Below, piece after piece: positions 57,126 to 64,000 of a DNA stretch of 64,000 bases. The notes below the pieces were generated by a model that did not search any database, was not told the DNA's origin, and saw nothing but the letters and a program-made list of their open reading frames with translations. Both the position numbers and the translations under genes were made by a program. Location of the stretch: assembly GCF_000761545.1 (NCBI RefSeq), contig NZ_JPMY01000013.1:1-64000 (forward strand), in the 5' to 3' direction. Within the stretch, counting starts at the first letter, position 1. The number at the start of each line of letters is the position of its first letter. The stretch comes from Pseudomonas sp. ML96 (GTDB lineage Bacteria; Pseudomonadota; Gammaproteobacteria; Pseudomonadales; Pseudomonadaceae).

Positions 57126-58576
57126 CAAAGCGAATTCGCACGACCCCTCGGCGCATTCAGGCCAGCTACGAAGGCGCGGGCCAAGGTCGGCGTGCACAGG
57201 GCTGGGATGCCCCGGAGGCTGCGCTCAACGCGGTGTCGATTCCGGCGCTGCCGACGTTGCGCCGCCGCTCTCGTGCTGCTGTTCGGAATGACCCCTATGC
57301 CTACAGCGCGATTGACCGTCGCGTAAGCAGCCTGATCGGTACCGGGATCACGCCTCGGGCCAGTATCAAGGACAAGGCGATTCGGACAGCGCTTAACCAG
57401 CTTTGGGAGGACTGGACTCCGGAGTCTGACGCTGATGGGCTGACCGACTTCTATGGCCAGCAGGCAGTCATTGCCCGCATGGTCGAAGAGGATGGGGAGT
57501 GCTTCGTGCGGCTCCGCAAGCGCCGCAGTGAAGATGGTCTGGCAGTGCCTCTGCAACTGCAGATACTGCCGGCCGAGTTCGTGCCGCACGATCGTAACTT
57601 CACCACGCGCCGCGGCAACATCGTGCGAGCCGGTATTGAGTTCGGGCCCACGGGCCAGCGCGTTGCCTTCTGGATGTGGAAATCCAATCCCGGCGACTTC
57701 CGAGCTGCCGGCTCGACATACAACCAGCTGCACCGCATCCCAGCTGATCAGGTGCTGCACATCTTCGAGCCGCTCCAGGGTGGCCAGTTGCGCGGTATCC
57801 CCAGGCTGGCCCCGGTGCTGCTGCGTCTCAAGTCGCTGGACAGCTACGACGATGCGGTGCTGTTCCGGCAAGAGGTGAGCAACCTCTTCGCCGCGTTCAT
57901 CACCAAGCCGCGCGGTGATGGCCCGCCAGTGCTCGACCCCCAGACAGGCCAGCCGCTGCAGGATGATCGGGACGGTATCCCGATGGTGGGCTTGGAGCCC
58001 GGCACTGTGCAGGAGTTGCTCGAGGGCGAGGACATTGAGTTCTCCGATCCGCCAGATGCCGGGAACACCTATGTCGAGTTCATGCGGCAGCAGCTGCAGG
58101 CAATCGCCGTAGGCGTCGGCCTGACCCGTGAGCTGTTGACCGGAGACATGGATGGCATCAGCGACCGGGTGCTGCGCGTGATGCTCAACGAGTTCCGGCG
58201 GCGCATCGAGCAACTGCAGTTCGCGGTCTATGTGCATCAGCTGTGTCGCCCCGTTCGGGCTGCATGGCTCGACGCGGCGTGGCTTTCCGGAGCCATCAGC
58301 CTGCCGAACTACGAGGAGCGTCGTCGCGAGTTCCTACGGACACGCTGGGTGCCCCAAGGCTGGGCCTACATGCACCCGGTGCAGGACGTGCAGAGCAAGT
58401 TGCTGGAGATTGCCGGCGGTTTGGCCAGCCGCAGCGAGCACACGCTGCGCCAGGGCTACGACGCCGAGCTGATCGACCAGGAAAACGCCGACGACAAAGC
58501 CCGGGAGAAAGAACTGGGGCTCAACTACACCACCGCAATAGCCGCCCCTACGGGCGGCAAAGAGGACGAACAATGA
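57122..58576 (+). CDS. Portal protein (lambda gpB family)
   Basis: 484 residues. RNDPYAYSAIDRRVSSLIGT, ADGLTDFYGQQAVIARMVEE and LQILPAEFVPHDRN are lambda-family portal motifs. Twelve copies form the DNA entry ring at one capsid vertex. Overlaps the protease start (ATGA). Confidence 0.93.
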   Translation: MTKRIRTTPRRIQASYEGAGQGRRAQGWDAPEAALNAVSIPALPTLRRRSRAAVRNDPYAYSAIDRRVSSLIGTGITPRASIKDKAIRTALNQLWEDWTPESDADGLTDFYGQQAVIARMVEEDGECFVRLRKRRSEDGLAVPLQLQILPAEFVPHDRNFTTRRGNIVRAGIEFGPTGQRVAFWMWKSNPGDFRAAGSTYNQLHRIPADQVLHIFEPLQGGQLRGIPRLAPVLLRLKSLDSYDDAVLFRQEVSNLFAAFITKPRGDGPPVLDPQTGQPLQDDRDGIPMVGLEPGTVQELLEGEDIEFSDPPDAGNTYVEFMRQQLQAIAVGVGLTRELLTGDMDGISDRVLRVMLNEFRRRIEQLQFAVYVHQLCRPVRAAWLDAAWLSGAISLPNYEERRREFLRTRWVPQGWAYMHPVQDVQSKLLEIAGGLASRSEHTLRQGYDAELIDQENADDKAREKELGLNYTTAIAAPTGGKEDEQ

Positions 58577-59769
58577 CCAAGCAAACGCATTGGGCCTTGG
58601 CCCTGTCCATCGCCATGGCGATGCCTAGCTTCGCTTTCGCCGAACAGCCGCGCATCTTCAACAAGGCCGGCGGCGTTCCGGAGCTGCAGGCTGAGCACTG
58701 GTACAGCATCCGCGACCTGGGCGAGGGTGATGACAAGACCATCGAGGTCTACATCTACGGCGAGATCGGCTTCTGGGGGATTACCTCGGGAGACTTCATC
58801 CGCGACCTCACGGATAAGGACGACGGCGTGTCGACTGTCGTTGTCCACTTCGACACGATCGGCGGAGACCTCTTCGACGGTATTGCCATCCACAACACGT
58901 TGCGCGCCCTTGGCGAGCGTTGCATTGCCCGTATCGATGGTGCGTGCTTCAGCGCCGGCAGCGTGGCAGCTTGCGGCGCTCACCGTGTGGAAATGGCCGA
59001 CAACGCGATGCTGATGATCCACAACCCGTGGACCTTCATCGCCGGCGACAGCGAAGAGCTGCGCAAGACCGCCGACATGATGGACAAGGCTGCCGAAGGT
59101 ATCGTGGCCAGCTACCAGCATCGTGCTCTGAACGTCGACGACGCCGAGCTGCGGCGCATGATCAACGACACCACCTGGCTGACGGCCGGAGAGGCGCTGG
59201 CACATGGCTTCGTTGACGAGGTGCTTGGCGCCGGCCAGCCGCTGGCTAACAACGCAGCACTCGGCAAGATCCTCAACCGTTATCGCAACGTCCCGGAGGC
59301 TGCCCGCAAGCTGCTGGCCCAAGAAGACCCGCCGGCAGATCCACCGGAGCCGATCGCTCCGGAGCCCGAACCCGAACCGCATTCTCCTGCTGCTGCAGCC
59401 CTCGCGGCGCAGCTGACCGCCGATTGTGTTGCCGCCGGTTTGGCTGACTGTGCGCCGGCCCTGATCAAGGCAAGCGGGCTCAAGGACGAAGCCGCCGTTA
59501 AGGCGGAACTTGATCGTGCCAAGGGCATCCGCGCGGCTTGCCTGGTGGCAAAGAAGCCCGACCAGGTGAAAGACCTGGTCGGCGAAGGGCTCACGGTTGA
59601 CCAGGCCCGCCTGAAGCTGTGGGACCAGCTTTCGACCGAAAGCGGCCAGGTCGAGTTGGACAACCGCCCCCCGGTGGATGACCAGCCGCAGAACACTCCA
59701 CACCAACCCCCAGCGCCTAGCGCCGTGTACGCGAAGCGCCGTGACCAATCCTCGAAAGGAGGAAAGTAA
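58573..59769 (+). CDS. ClpP-like prohead protease (gpC-type) with an unusual signal-peptide-like N terminus
   Basis: 398 residues. The protease domain (about 55-230) has GACFSAGSVAACG with nucleophile Ser127 and AMLMIHNP with His150, the ClpP-type pair. The C-terminal 150 residues (Pro-rich then helical) probably act as scaffold. Residues 1-23 (basic start, ALALSIAMAMPSF, ending FAFA before Glu24) look like a Sec signal peptide, unexpected for a capsid protease. Confidence 0.88.
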   Translation: MTKQTHWALALSIAMAMPSFAFAEQPRIFNKAGGVPELQAEHWYSIRDLGEGDDKTIEVYIYGEIGFWGITSGDFIRDLTDKDDGVSTVVVHFDTIGGDLFDGIAIHNTLRALGERCIARIDGACFSAGSVAACGAHRVEMADNAMLMIHNPWTFIAGDSEELRKTADMMDKAAEGIVASYQHRALNVDDAELRRMINDTTWLTAGEALAHGFVDEVLGAGQPLANNAALGKILNRYRNVPEAARKLLAQEDPPADPPEPIAPEPEPEPHSPAAAALAAQLTADCVAAGLADCAPALIKASGLKDEAAVKAELDRAKGIRAACLVAKKPDQVKDLVGEGLTVDQARLKLWDQLSTESGQVELDNRPPVDDQPQNTPHQPPAPSAVYAKRRDQSSKGGK

Positions 59770-59771
59770 GC

Positions 59772-60407
59772 ATGCACATCAAGACCGAAGGCGTACATGC
59801 CGGTGAGTTTCTCCTGTCGGAGGCATCCGGTACCCGCAGCCGCGAGGAGGTGGTGATTGCCGCCGGCTCGGGCAAGCTCCAGGCCGGCACGCTGATCGCC
59901 CTGATCACCGCAGCCAATGCCCTGACCCCGGCCGCCGTGGCGGGCAACACCGGCAACGGCACCGTTGGCTCGGCCAGTGTTGCCAGCGGCGCTATCAGCG
60001 GCGTGTACAAGCTGAACATCACCGCGGCGGCTGCCAACGGCGGCAAGTTCGAAGTGCTCGACCCACTGGGCAGCGTGGTTGGCAAGGGCACCGTCGGCCA
60101 GGCGTTCAATGCAGGCGGCCTTACCTTCACCCTGGCAGACGGTTCCACGGACTTTGTCAAAGGTGACTCCTTCAACCTGACGGTGAAAGCCAACCTGGGT
60201 GAGTACACCGCCTATGACGACGACGGCACCGACGATGGCCGCCGCGCGGCCAGCGGCATCCTGTTCGCTGGTGTGGATGCCACGGTGAATGACGTACGCG
60301 CCGTGGGTGTGATGCGCGACTCCGAGGTCATCGAGCGCCTGCTGACTGGCCTTGATGCCAACGGCCGAGCCGACCTCAAGGCAGTCGGCATCATCATCCG
60401 CCCCTAA
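59772..60407 (+). CDS. Head decoration protein (lambda gpD family) with inserted domain
   Basis: 211 residues. The gpD-like start GEFLLSEASGTRSREEVVIA and end AGVDATVNDVRAVGVMRD, VIIRP-like tail are split by about 80 residues rich in Gly, Ala and Thr (residues about 55-135), an immunoglobulin-like or carpet-like insert. It trims capsid strain after expansion. Confidence 0.86.
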   Translation: MHIKTEGVHAGEFLLSEASGTRSREEVVIAAGSGKLQAGTLIALITAANALTPAAVAGNTGNGTVGSASVASGAISGVYKLNITAAAANGGKFEVLDPLGSVVGKGTVGQAFNAGGLTFTLADGSTDFVKGDSFNLTVKANLGEYTAYDDDGTDDGRRAASGILFAGVDATVNDVRAVGVMRDSEVIERLLTGLDANGRADLKAVGIIIRP

Positions 60408-60448
60408 TCCTTCCGACCATCGCCGCGGCTACGCGGTACCCCTTCCAG

Positions 60449-60470
60449 AAGCCCCGCTCTAGCGGGGCTT
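60449..60470 (+). terminator. Hairpin between decoration and capsid genes
   Basis: AAGCCCCGCT, CT, AGCGGGGCTT: ten perfect pairs followed by CGCATTTT. It may partly terminate or stabilise mRNA around the highly expressed capsid gene. Confidence 0.7.
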
Positions 60471-60492
60471 CGCATTTTCAGGAGAAGCATCC

Positions 60493-61506
60493 ATGGCTGA
60501 GATCAGCATTTTCGAAGACGAGGCGTTCGGCGTTGCTGCACTCCTCACCGTCATCAACGAAGACCACGTCGTGCCCGGGCAGATTGCTGCCGCTAACCTG
60601 TTCGAAGAGCGTGGCGTGCCCAGCACTGTCATTCAGATCGAAAAGGACGGCACCACCCTGCAGCTGGTTAGCGCCAAGCCGCGTGGTGCGACTGGCCAGG
60701 CGGTGATCGCCGACAAGCGTCAGCTGATCCCCTTCAATGCTGTACACCTGCCGCAGGTCTTCCAGATCCTGGCGGACGAAATTCAGGGTATCCGCGCGGT
60801 AGGCAGCATGACCGAACTGCAGCAGGTGCAGGCGGTGGTGGCAGCGCGAATTGAAAAGGTGCGCCGCCAACTCGACCTCACGCATGAGTACCAGCGTATC
60901 GGTGCGCTGAAAGGCTTGATCATCGACGCCGACGGCGAAACGCCGTTGCTCGACATTTACCAGCGCTTTGGCCTGGAGCGTCCCGATCCCATTCCGATGG
61001 AACTGGACGAGGCTGACACCGATGTGAGCGTCAAGTGTGTCGAGGTTCTCGACCAGCAGGAAGATGCGCTCGGCAGTGTTACCAGCTCCGGCGCTCGTGC
61101 CTACTGCGGGCGTACCTTCTGGGCCGATCTGATCAAGCACAAGAATGTGCGCGAGACCTACCTGGCCAGCGAGGCGGCTGCTGCCCTGCGTGGCGATCGC
61201 CGCAAGGGCTTCGAGTACGGTGGTATCTATTGGGAGCGCTACCGTGGCAAGCACAGCGGCGTGCCATTCGTAGCTGATGACCGCGCCTACGTAGTGCCGG
61301 AGGGTGTGCCCGAGCTGTTCATCAGCGTATTTGCTCCGGCTGACTACATGGAAACGGTCAACACCGAGGGCCTGCCCTACTACTCCAAGCTTGAGCCAAT
61401 GAAGTTCGGCAAGGGCGTGGAGGGCGAGGCTCAGTCCAACCCGCTGCACCTGTGCACCCGCCCGCTGTCGGTCATTGAGCTGGTCTCTGGCTCCGTTGTG
61501 GAGTAA
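60493..61506 (+). CDS. Major capsid protein (lambda gpE family)
   Basis: 337 residues. LINRxP-like LFEERGVPSTVIQIEKDGTT, PRGATGQAVIADKRQLIPFN and the central YCGRTFWADLIKHKNVRETY mark the gpE family with the HK97 fold. A GGAG ribosome site precedes the ATG. Confidence 0.94.
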   Translation: MAEISIFEDEAFGVAALLTVINEDHVVPGQIAAANLFEERGVPSTVIQIEKDGTTLQLVSAKPRGATGQAVIADKRQLIPFNAVHLPQVFQILADEIQGIRAVGSMTELQQVQAVVAARIEKVRRQLDLTHEYQRIGALKGLIIDADGETPLLDIYQRFGLERPDPIPMELDEADTDVSVKCVEVLDQQEDALGSVTSSGARAYCGRTFWADLIKHKNVRETYLASEAAAALRGDRRKGFEYGGIYWERYRGKHSGVPFVADDRAYVVPEGVPELFISVFAPADYMETVNTEGLPYYSKLEPMKFGKGVEGEAQSNPLHLCTRPLSVIELVSGSVVE

Positions 61507-61510
61507 CCCA

Positions 61511-61822
61511 GTGACTGGCTTCGGCGAACTGGTCGACGATCTCGACGACCAGGTGATGGCGAGCCTCAGTGACGAACTGGCCGACTACCTCTCCCGCGAG
61601 GGGGAGGTGTTGGCGCTCAAGGTTCCAGTGATCGTCGAGCACGACGTGGCGCGGGAGGATCGCGGCGACGCGTTCACCCTGGTCCGCACTGTCTGCGTGC
61701 AAAAGCGTCTGCTTACCCCCTACGACCGCAAGGGCGCCTTCCGCATGGTGGATGGCGACTGGCAGATCGACGGCGTTCACTCCGACGACGGGTCGCTGAT
61801 CACCTTCTACGTGGTGCCCTGA
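61511..61822 (+). CDS. Head-tail connector (gpFII-like position)
   Basis: 103 residues from GTG 61511, a start that fits the gene spacing better than TTG/ATG codons inside the capsid end. VIVEHDVAREDRGDAFTLVR and a late DGDWQIDGVHSDDGSLITFY. Assigned by position after the capsid gene. Confidence 0.68.
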   Translation: MTGFGELVDDLDDQVMASLSDELADYLSREGEVLALKVPVIVEHDVAREDRGDAFTLVRTVCVQKRLLTPYDRKGAFRMVDGDWQIDGVHSDDGSLITFYVVP

Positions 61823-61823
61823 C

Positions 61824-62261
61824 ATGCCTGAAGACATTCAATCGCTGCTCATCGCTGAGGTGCTGGGCAAGCTGCGGGCTATCCCGGAGTTCGGGGAGTC
61901 GGTGGAGGAGGAGTTCATTCAGCGCGTGCTGGATGCTGATGACTCGACCCTTCCAGGTACCCAGATCGTAGTCCAGTCGGGTGACACCGAGGAACTGGAC
62001 CGGGTGGGCCCAGGAGCGGTGAAGGAGCGGCTGACGCTTCACATCGCGTTGCTCACCACCGTTCGCGATTTCGGGCCGAAGCTGCGTGCTGGTCGGCTTG
62101 CTATCAAATGCGCCCTCGCCGGCACCCATGCCGGACTGTCGGTTAAGGGGTTGGTCGAAGCGAAGTTCGGCCCCGACGAACTGCGGCCCAGTCGCGATGG
62201 CCGCCGCTGGGCGATTCGGGTCATGCCGCTCCAGCTCACCTATAGCCAAAAACTCAAGTAA
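61824..62261 (+). CDS. Probable tail terminator (gpU-like position)
   Basis: 145 residues. LLIAEVLGKLRAIPEFGESV and a beta-rich middle with ERLTLHIALLTT resemble tail-terminator or minor-tail proteins. It follows the connector by one base. Confidence 0.68.
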   Translation: MPEDIQSLLIAEVLGKLRAIPEFGESVEEEFIQRVLDADDSTLPGTQIVVQSGDTEELDRVGPGAVKERLTLHIALLTTVRDFGPKLRAGRLAIKCALAGTHAGLSVKGLVEAKFGPDELRPSRDGRRWAIRVMPLQLTYSQKLK

Positions 62262-62272
62262 CAGGAGGCCCC

Positions 62273-62488
62273 ATGGCCAAGCTGAAAGTCTCTGCGCCCT
62301 TCAACTACCGCGAGGGCGCGCAAACCTTCCACTACCCGACCGGCGACTACGAAGTTACCGAGCGCTGCTCCGAGAAGACCGTCAGTGCGGCTGCCGCTGC
62401 TCATGCCGTGAAGATCAAGGTTGCAGTGCTGCCCGAGGAAAAGTCGCCCGCGAAGGCCCCGGCGAAACCGAACACTCCCGCTGAGTAA
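62273..62488 (+). CDS. Small phage structural-region protein
   Basis: 71 residues. NYREGAQTFHYPTGDYEVTE then an Ala/Lys/Pro-rich tail. AGGAGG precedes the ATG. No family identified. Confidence 0.6.
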   Translation: MAKLKVSAPFNYREGAQTFHYPTGDYEVTERCSEKTVSAAAAAHAVKIKVAVLPEEKSPAKAPAKPNTPAE

Positions 62489-62547
62489 ATCGCGCCACCT
62501 GGTGCGACCTGATCCTGATCCACTTCTTCTCCTCGAGGATTTCCACT

Positions 62548-63300
62548 ATGTCTCAAATCGTTGACCGCTCCTTCATCGGTGAAGGGGTGATCTGGGGGCG
62601 TGCCTACCAGAGCCAGGATGCGCTGCTGCCGTTCGGCAACTGCGATTCTTTCAACCTCCGCTACGCGACTGATCGCAAGGCGCTGCCCAACTTCATGGGT
62701 GGCGGCGGTAATCGCAACGTGCGCGAGCGCGTGACCGACGTCACCTCCGGCATCGGCATGTACGACCTCACCAGCACTAACATCGCCCGCGTAACCCGCG
62801 CCACCATCAAAGATGTTGCCGCCGGCGCGGTGGCGAATGAGGTGATCGCCTGTGAGGGTATCGAAGGCGAGCTGATCCCCTTCAAGCACATCCCCGACCT
62901 GAGCGTCCCGCCGACGCTCAAGACCGCCGCCGACGTTGACCTGGTGGCCGGTACTGACTACATCCTGAGTCCGCATGGTGTGATCGTCACTTCGGGTACC
63001 TCAATCACATCCGCGGGCATCAAGGCCAGCTACACCCGCAAGGCAACCAGCGAGGTGCACATGCTGAACGGCTCCCAAGTGGAACTGGAGCTGTACATCG
63101 CTGGCCTGAACGACGCCCAGTCGGGCGAGCCGTTCAGCCTGAAGGTGAACCGAGCGAAGTTCGGCATGCTGCAGGAGTTCCCGGTGCTGGGCCAGGACTA
63201 CGTCAAGCTGGATGGCCCCTGCGAGATCCTGGCCGACCCGACGGTGATTGCCACCGACCTGTCGAAGTTCTGCACGCTGACCCAGTTGAAGGCTGCGTAG
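62548..63300 (+). CDS. Major tail tube protein
   Basis: 250 residues. It begins FIGEGVIWGRAYQSQDALLP, beta-rich throughout (KASYTRKATSEVHMLNGSQV), with a C-terminal FSLKVNRAKFGMLQEFPVLG. This is typical of siphovirus tail tube proteins. CTCGAGGA lies upstream of the ATG. Confidence 0.82.
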   Translation: MSQIVDRSFIGEGVIWGRAYQSQDALLPFGNCDSFNLRYATDRKALPNFMGGGGNRNVRERVTDVTSGIGMYDLTSTNIARVTRATIKDVAAGAVANEVIACEGIEGELIPFKHIPDLSVPPTLKTAADVDLVAGTDYILSPHGVIVTSGTSITSAGIKASYTRKATSEVHMLNGSQVELELYIAGLNDAQSGEPFSLKVNRAKFGMLQEFPVLGQDYVKLDGPCEILADPTVIATDLSKFCTLTQLKAA

Positions 63301-63330
63301 ACCTCTGCCAGGAAGGCCGGATGGTTTGTG

Positions 63331-63360
63331 GGCTGGCAATCTGATGTTAGATTGCTAGCC
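63331..63360. terminator. 12-pair hairpin before the lipoprotein moron
   Basis: GGCTGGCAATCT, GATGTT, AGATTGCTAGCC: twelve pairs with one G-U. No T run on the plus strand; ATTCAAAAGGAGGG follows with the lipoprotein's ribosome site. It may separate tail and moron transcription. Confidence 0.55.
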
Positions 63361-63380
63361 ATTCAAAAGGAGGGAGCCTG

Positions 63381-64000
63381 ATGCTTAACAAACAATGGTT
63401 GGTTGTGATCTCGGCGATTTTCATCGCTGCATGTGGCGAGCCAAAACTAGACGGTAGCAGCGAAGAGGCCTTCAAGGCATCTGTGGCCAAAGTCGCGGAA
63501 TCTATGCCCGAAGAGAAGCGTGAGCATTTTCAAAGTGCTATCAAGGTCGTGGCTTTCTCGCATATCAACATGGCCGACATGCTTTCTGGTAAAGCCAACG
63601 CGGATTCCATAAAAACTGACATGTACGCATCGTTGAGTGGCAAGTCAGGGGATGAAGTGATTGCCCGTGCAAAGGTCATCATCGAAGAGCGTGCTGCGAA
63701 GGAAAAGGAGCAGGCGCTACAAGAGATTCAGGAACTGGTGAACAAGCAGGCGGCAGCGGATCTTGCGCGCGCAGAGCTGGCGAAGTTCTCCATTCAGCGC
63801 TCTCGCTTCATGCTGAGAGAACAAAAGTACATGACTCGTAAACAGCCAGTGATTGCTCTGTCGGTGAGCAATGGGACTGGTAAGGCAATTTCACGGGCTT
63901 ATTTCAAAGGCACGATTGCCAGCCCAGGCCGATCAATTCCTTGGTTCTCTGATGTTTTCAATTACGAGATTCCTGGTGGACTTGAGCCTGGTGAATCCGC
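63381..64000 (+). CDS. Lipoprotein moron (cut by window end)
   Basis: At least 206 residues, frame still open at 64000. Signal peptide ends FIAAC with lipidated Cys18. The mature part is charged helix (EERAAKEKEQALQEIQELVN), then a beta-rich domain starting RKQPVIALSVSNGTGKAISR. It resembles the DUF6694 lipoproteins. AAGGAGGG precedes the ATG. AT-richer than the tail genes around it and probably expressed from the prophage. Confidence 0.75.
   Translation, partial: MLNKQWLVVISAIFIAACGEPKLDGSSEEAFKASVAKVAESMPEEKREHFQSAIKVVAFSHINMADMLSGKANADSIKTDMYASLSGKSGDEVIARAKVIIEERAAKEKEQALQEIQELVNKQAAADLARAELAKFSIQRSRFMLREQKYMTRKQPVIALSVSNGTGKAISRAYFKGTIASPGRSIPWFSDVFNYEIPGGLEPGES

Noticed and set aside
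1..64000. CRISPR arrays, insertion sequences or rRNA genes
   Set aside because: No regularly spaced repeat array, no transposase frame and no rRNA-like sequence was recognised while reading both strands.

Overview
The window is high-GC gammaproteobacterial chromosome, and most of its recognisable proteins look like those of Pseudomonas (paFAN1-type nuclease, YddG, TerC, a PrtN-type activator). No rRNA, complete tRNA, insertion sequence or CRISPR array was seen.

Region 1 (1-21119) is a near-complete late section of a flagellar system of the lateral or 'Flag-2' type. The left segment, on the plus strand, is flgM(partial)-flgN, fliD-fliS-fliT-fliK-fliL-fliA-motA-motB. In lateral systems the same run is called lafBCDEF-lafSTU: filament cap, chaperones, hook-length control, sigma-28 and a dedicated stator. 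Next, on the minus strand, come a ToxR-like membrane-bound regulator (LafZ type) with an overlapping ToxS-like partner, then a single flagellin gene and flgA. The plus strand resumes with flgBCDEFGHIJKL and a LafW-like gene, behind a good sigma-54-type promoter. The export gate, MS ring, C ring and master regulator are not in the window and presumably lie to its left.

Region 2 (21103-36255) is ordinary chromosome: a YddG exporter, a large AIDA/pertactin-type autotransporter, a DUF1398 protein, a fused response regulator/kinase-like protein whose phospho-accepting His is replaced by Asn, a CobB sirtuin, an Lrp/AsnC regulator, a small alpha/beta hydrolase, a lipoprotein, a TerC/Alx membrane protein, and a coupled pair of Rad3/DinG-like helicase and FAN1-like VRR-NUC nuclease.

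Region 3 (about 36652-64000, running off the right edge) is a lambda-type siphovirus prophage inserted into a tRNA-Gly(CCC) gene. The 3' part of the tRNA remains at the left junction, directly beside the integrase. A leftward early operon carries AlpA, a DNA cytosine methyltransferase, an HD hydrolase, a membrane-anchored DEDD exonuclease, PrtN-like and KilAC-like regulators and a dNMP kinase; it is interrupted by two related membrane-protein cassettes that point the other way. The CI-like repressor is flanked by a leftward and a rightward promoter that share a TGAATTCA palindrome. The rightward early operon is Cro-like, CII-like, zinc finger, two unknowns, a primase-helicase and an iteron-rich segment. 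The late genes are two holin-like proteins, an unknown virion-type protein, terminase, gpW, portal, ClpP-like protease, decoration protein, gpE capsid, head-tail connectors and a tail tube protein. A lipoprotein 'moron' is cut by the window end.

The most unusual signals are: an 8-base ACTCTCAC element found at least five times, mostly in loops of strong predicted hairpins in the early-gene leaders; the twin membrane cassettes with an identical 19-bp sequence; a TGTTGGG iteron array after the primase gene; and, outside the phage, the ToxRS-like pair inside the lateral flagellar cluster and the His-less hybrid kinase beside the autotransporter.
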